Notes under the pieces: generated by a model | What the model saw: only the letters and a program-made list of their open reading frames with translations | What the model was told of the DNA's origin: nothing | The model's database searches: none | Origin: a virus | IMG/VR virus record: IMGVR_UViG_3300050821_010443 | Location: 1 to 20,109 of that record | Direction: 5' to 3' (one strand) | Length of the DNA: 20,109 nucleotides | Translations under genes and position numbers: made by a program | In this document: piece by piece, positions 18,387-20,109 of the stretch | How the letters are laid out: each line of letters starts with the position of its first letter | Position numbering within the stretch: the first letter of the stretch is position 1

Positions 18387-19495
18387 TGAACGAACTCAAG
18401 CAAGTGGTGATAGCGTTCTCCGCCACGCCCTGCTACATCGCGCAGGACACGCCGGGACCATACAACCAGGAAGAGCTGGGAGTGCTGTGGCTCGACTGGG
18501 TGGCCGAGCTATCGGCGAATTCGATCCGAAACTACGAACTGGTGCTCCTTTCGCCGACTAGGACCGCGCTGCCGCCTTCCTTGGACGCCTGGGGCAAGGT
18601 GACCAAGTTCGTCGAAAACCATGCAGTCGCCCAATGGCCGCAGGGTCCCAACCGGGTGTTTCAGCAGGTTCTGTGGTTCTACTACCATAAGAAGCTCCAA
18701 GGACCGTTTTTTTGGGTTGAGCCTGATTGTATGCCGCTCACGCCTGACTGGCTGGATCTCGTCGCTGATGAGTATCGGCGCTGCGACAAGCCGTTCATGG
18801 GAGCCGTGGTCGATCCGAACCCGCCGAAGAACAGGGCGCCGCGGCATATGACCGGAAACGCGGTTTATCCGGACAAGGCTTACATACTCGCGCCGAGGCT
18901 CATGGAGGCCCATCACACAGCCTGGGACGTGCACGCCGCGCCGCAGATCCTGCCCAAGGCCCACCTAACGAAGTTGATTCAGCACGATTGGCGCCGGCCC
19001 GAGATCGAAACCGCAGACGAGCTCCGCCGGATCCTGCAGCCAGAGGCGGTCCTGTTTCACTCCGACAAGTACGGCGCGATCCCAAGGCTCCTCAGCAAAA
19101 GCCCGCGCCAGGCTGCGCCTGTTCTTGAGCCCGGCGAAGTTCCGATCCTCGAATACGCTGCTAGCAGGCTGCCGCCGCCAGCAGGACAAGGACCGGATCC
19201 CACGATACCTCAACCGACGCCGGCCGCTTCGCTCGACGAAGCGCTGCGGATCATCCAGGAAGCCAGCCTCGAGGATCCGCTGGTCCGCAAACGGATCGCG
19301 AAGTTCATGGTCACCAACGACATCGTCAATCACGGCCACTGCACGCAGTACGGAAAGCCCTTCGGTGGCAAAAAAGGGGCGAAATACAAGACGCCGGCGG
19401 CCAGAGGAAAAGTCACCCTGATGACCGACGCCGAATTCGAGAAACGGATAAAGGCCAACGCACAAGAGAATGTCCCAGCTACCGTCACAGAATGA
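18386..19495 (+). CDS. Putative glycosyltransferase (GT-A-like) with C-terminal extension
   Basis: The first 250 residues look like a GT-A type fold: VVIAFSATPC at the start, YELVLLSP, and FFWVEPDCMPLTPDWLDLVA (109-127), with E112-P-D114 in place of DxD. FMGAVVDPN and HMTGNAVYPDKAYIL (154-168) follow as substrate-side segments. It is likely to transfer a sugar to DNA, a virion protein or a cell surface component, which cannot be told apart here. Residues about 250-280 are Pro-rich, and the last 90 (SLDEALRIIQEASLEDPLVR, HGHCTQYGKPFGGKKGAKYK) form an extra domain. It overlaps the terminase start by 26 bp. Position between endolysin and terminase is unusual. Confidence 0.6.
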   Translation: MNELKQVVIAFSATPCYIAQDTPGPYNQEELGVLWLDWVAELSANSIRNYELVLLSPTRTALPPSLDAWGKVTKFVENHAVAQWPQGPNRVFQQVLWFYYHKKLQGPFFWVEPDCMPLTPDWLDLVADEYRRCDKPFMGAVVDPNPPKNRAPRHMTGNAVYPDKAYILAPRLMEAHHTAWDVHAAPQILPKAHLTKLIQHDWRRPEIETADELRRILQPEAVLFHSDKYGAIPRLLSKSPRQAAPVLEPGEVPILEYAASRLPPPAGQGPDPTIPQPTPAASLDEALRIIQEASLEDPLVRKRIAKFMVTNDIVNHGHCTQYGKPFGGKKGAKYKTPAARGKVTLMTDAEFEKRIKANAQENVPATVTE

Positions 19496-20109
19496 AGCGT
19501 GGCCCTTCTACTTCGAGGCGTTTGGTGACCTGCCCGAGATTCAGAAGCTCCTCTACTGCGCCAGGCACGAGCCCGATCCGGAGCTAGCAGAGTATTATCT
19601 AGGCCGCTACGAGTACCGCAAGCGGGCGATTGAAGCGATCTGGAGCGCCGAAGACGTTCTCTGGCACGGCTGGATTGATCGGGCGTTGCGCTCCTTCTGC
19701 GATTACAACTGGATCACCTGGACCGGACCGGCCGGCAGCGGGAAGTCGTTCGCAGCCTCTCTGTTTGCGCTCGAGTACTGGATGGAGGAGCCGGACCGCA
19801 CCAGCGTCATCATGGCTAGCACCACCAAGGGCGCGCTAGCACGCCGGCTTTGGTTTTATGTTCAGGATCTACACTCCAAGATTGGACCGGAGGTCGGCCC
19901 GAAGGGTGAGCCGATTTATTCCGAATACCTCATTCGTTGGCGAGCTGGCGACAAGAAGAATGGCATATTCGGCCTGGCAGTTGAGGACGGCCCAATTGAG
20001 GAGGCACTTCACAATCTCATCGGATTTCACAATAACCGTGTACTTCTTATCGTCGACGAGGCACCCGGCGTCCGGGAAGCCCTTTTCCAGGCGTGCGACA
20101 ACCTTAGCA
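19470..20109 (+). CDS. terL: Large terminase subunit, partial (N-terminal 213 residues)
   Basis: The frame starts at ATG 19470, 26 bases before the upstream stop, and runs off the right edge, so the nuclease half is not seen. It has an N-terminal helical part with YYLGRYEYRKRAIEAIWSAE, then WTGPAGSGKS (Walker A, 86-93), a segment TSVIMASTTKGALARRLW and NRVLLIVDEAPG (Walker B with the catalytic Glu, about 190-200). The order and spacing fit the packaging ATPase that drives DNA into the procapsid. Four GCTAGC or near-copies occur in it, including a pair 20 bp apart (19815 and 19835). Confidence 0.85.
   Translation, partial: MSQLPSQNEAWPFYFEAFGDLPEIQKLLYCARHEPDPELAEYYLGRYEYRKRAIEAIWSAEDVLWHGWIDRALRSFCDYNWITWTGPAGSGKSFAASLFALEYWMEEPDRTSVIMASTTKGALARRLWFYVQDLHSKIGPEVGPKGEPIYSEYLIRWRAGDKKNGIFGLAVEDGPIEEALHNLIGFHNNRVLLIVDEAPGVREALFQACDNLS

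Larger units (their letters stand above)
336..19840. repeat. GCTAGC palindrome iterated 44 times across the window
   Basis: By hand, GCTAGC starts at 336, 347, 594, 613, 1466, 1606, 2188, 3566, 3746, 4134, 4146, 4340, 5042, 5251, 5749, 5783, 6058, 6442, 6482, 6503, 8743, 9238, 10312, 10394, 11218, 11432, 11904, 12195, 12510, 12870, 13267, 13588, 14679, 14721, 15972, 16160, 16559, 17034, 17601, 18350, 19160, 19583, 19815 and 19835. About 5-6 are expected by base composition. Of the 38 from 2188 on, all in genes, 28 are read CTA-GCN (Leu-Ala), 9 GCT-AGC (Ala-Ser) and one uses the TAG stop. CTAG outside GCTAGC is found only about 20 times. Confidence 0.9.

Overview
The window looks like about 20 kb of a temperate tailed double-stranded DNA phage, or a prophage derived from one. 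It carries a tyrosine integrase with an attachment site, a divergent regulatory switch, a recombination and replication module, a lysis cassette and the start of a large terminase. The host is probably a GC-rich environmental bacterium. Two features hint at Verrucomicrobiota: the integrase box around N339-R342-H343, and a tRNA-Leu-type attachment core. This host call is an inference. Many genes lack a clear Shine-Dalgarno site, and genes are tightly packed, with ATGA stop/start overlaps the rule.

Layout. 1-160 is the start of a minus-strand gene leaving the window. 161-2125 is mostly non-coding and rich in inverted repeats; it holds one convincing gene (824-1216) and a sigma70-like promoter. 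2126-7568 is a plus-strand train of small, mostly unknown genes. Several are Cys-rich; two can be assigned to families (a DUF5662-like protein and a YkgJ-like Cys-cluster protein). An 18-nt start-site module recurs three times in this train, and a 90-nt structured leader precedes the DUF5662-like gene. 7557-7831 is the attachment region, with the 3' half of a tRNA-Leu(CAA) gene at 7627-7680. 7798-9679 encodes a small AP2-like protein, a small unknown protein and the integrase. A ribbon-helix-helix gene (minus) and an excisionase-like HTH gene (plus) diverge from an AT-rich switch at 9949-10116.

10332-13324 holds a putative annealing protein, a Cas4/DUF2800-like nuclease and a VRR-NUC nuclease. 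A promoter and a long leader hairpin then precede a replication initiator (13511-14353), which contains three 18-bp iterons and a pyrimidine tract, a lambda-like origin arrangement. A DnaB-type helicase follows. From 15692 come small late genes, four tiny membrane proteins, a GH75-like hydrolase (probable endolysin), a glycosyltransferase-like protein and the large terminase, which is cut by the right edge.

The most striking signal is not a gene. The palindrome GCTAGC occurs 44 times by hand count, where about 5-6 are expected. It is present in genes and in non-coding DNA, and in genes it is usually read as Leu-Ala (CTA GCN). It behaves like a highly iterated palindrome (HIP1-like signature) of unknown purpose.
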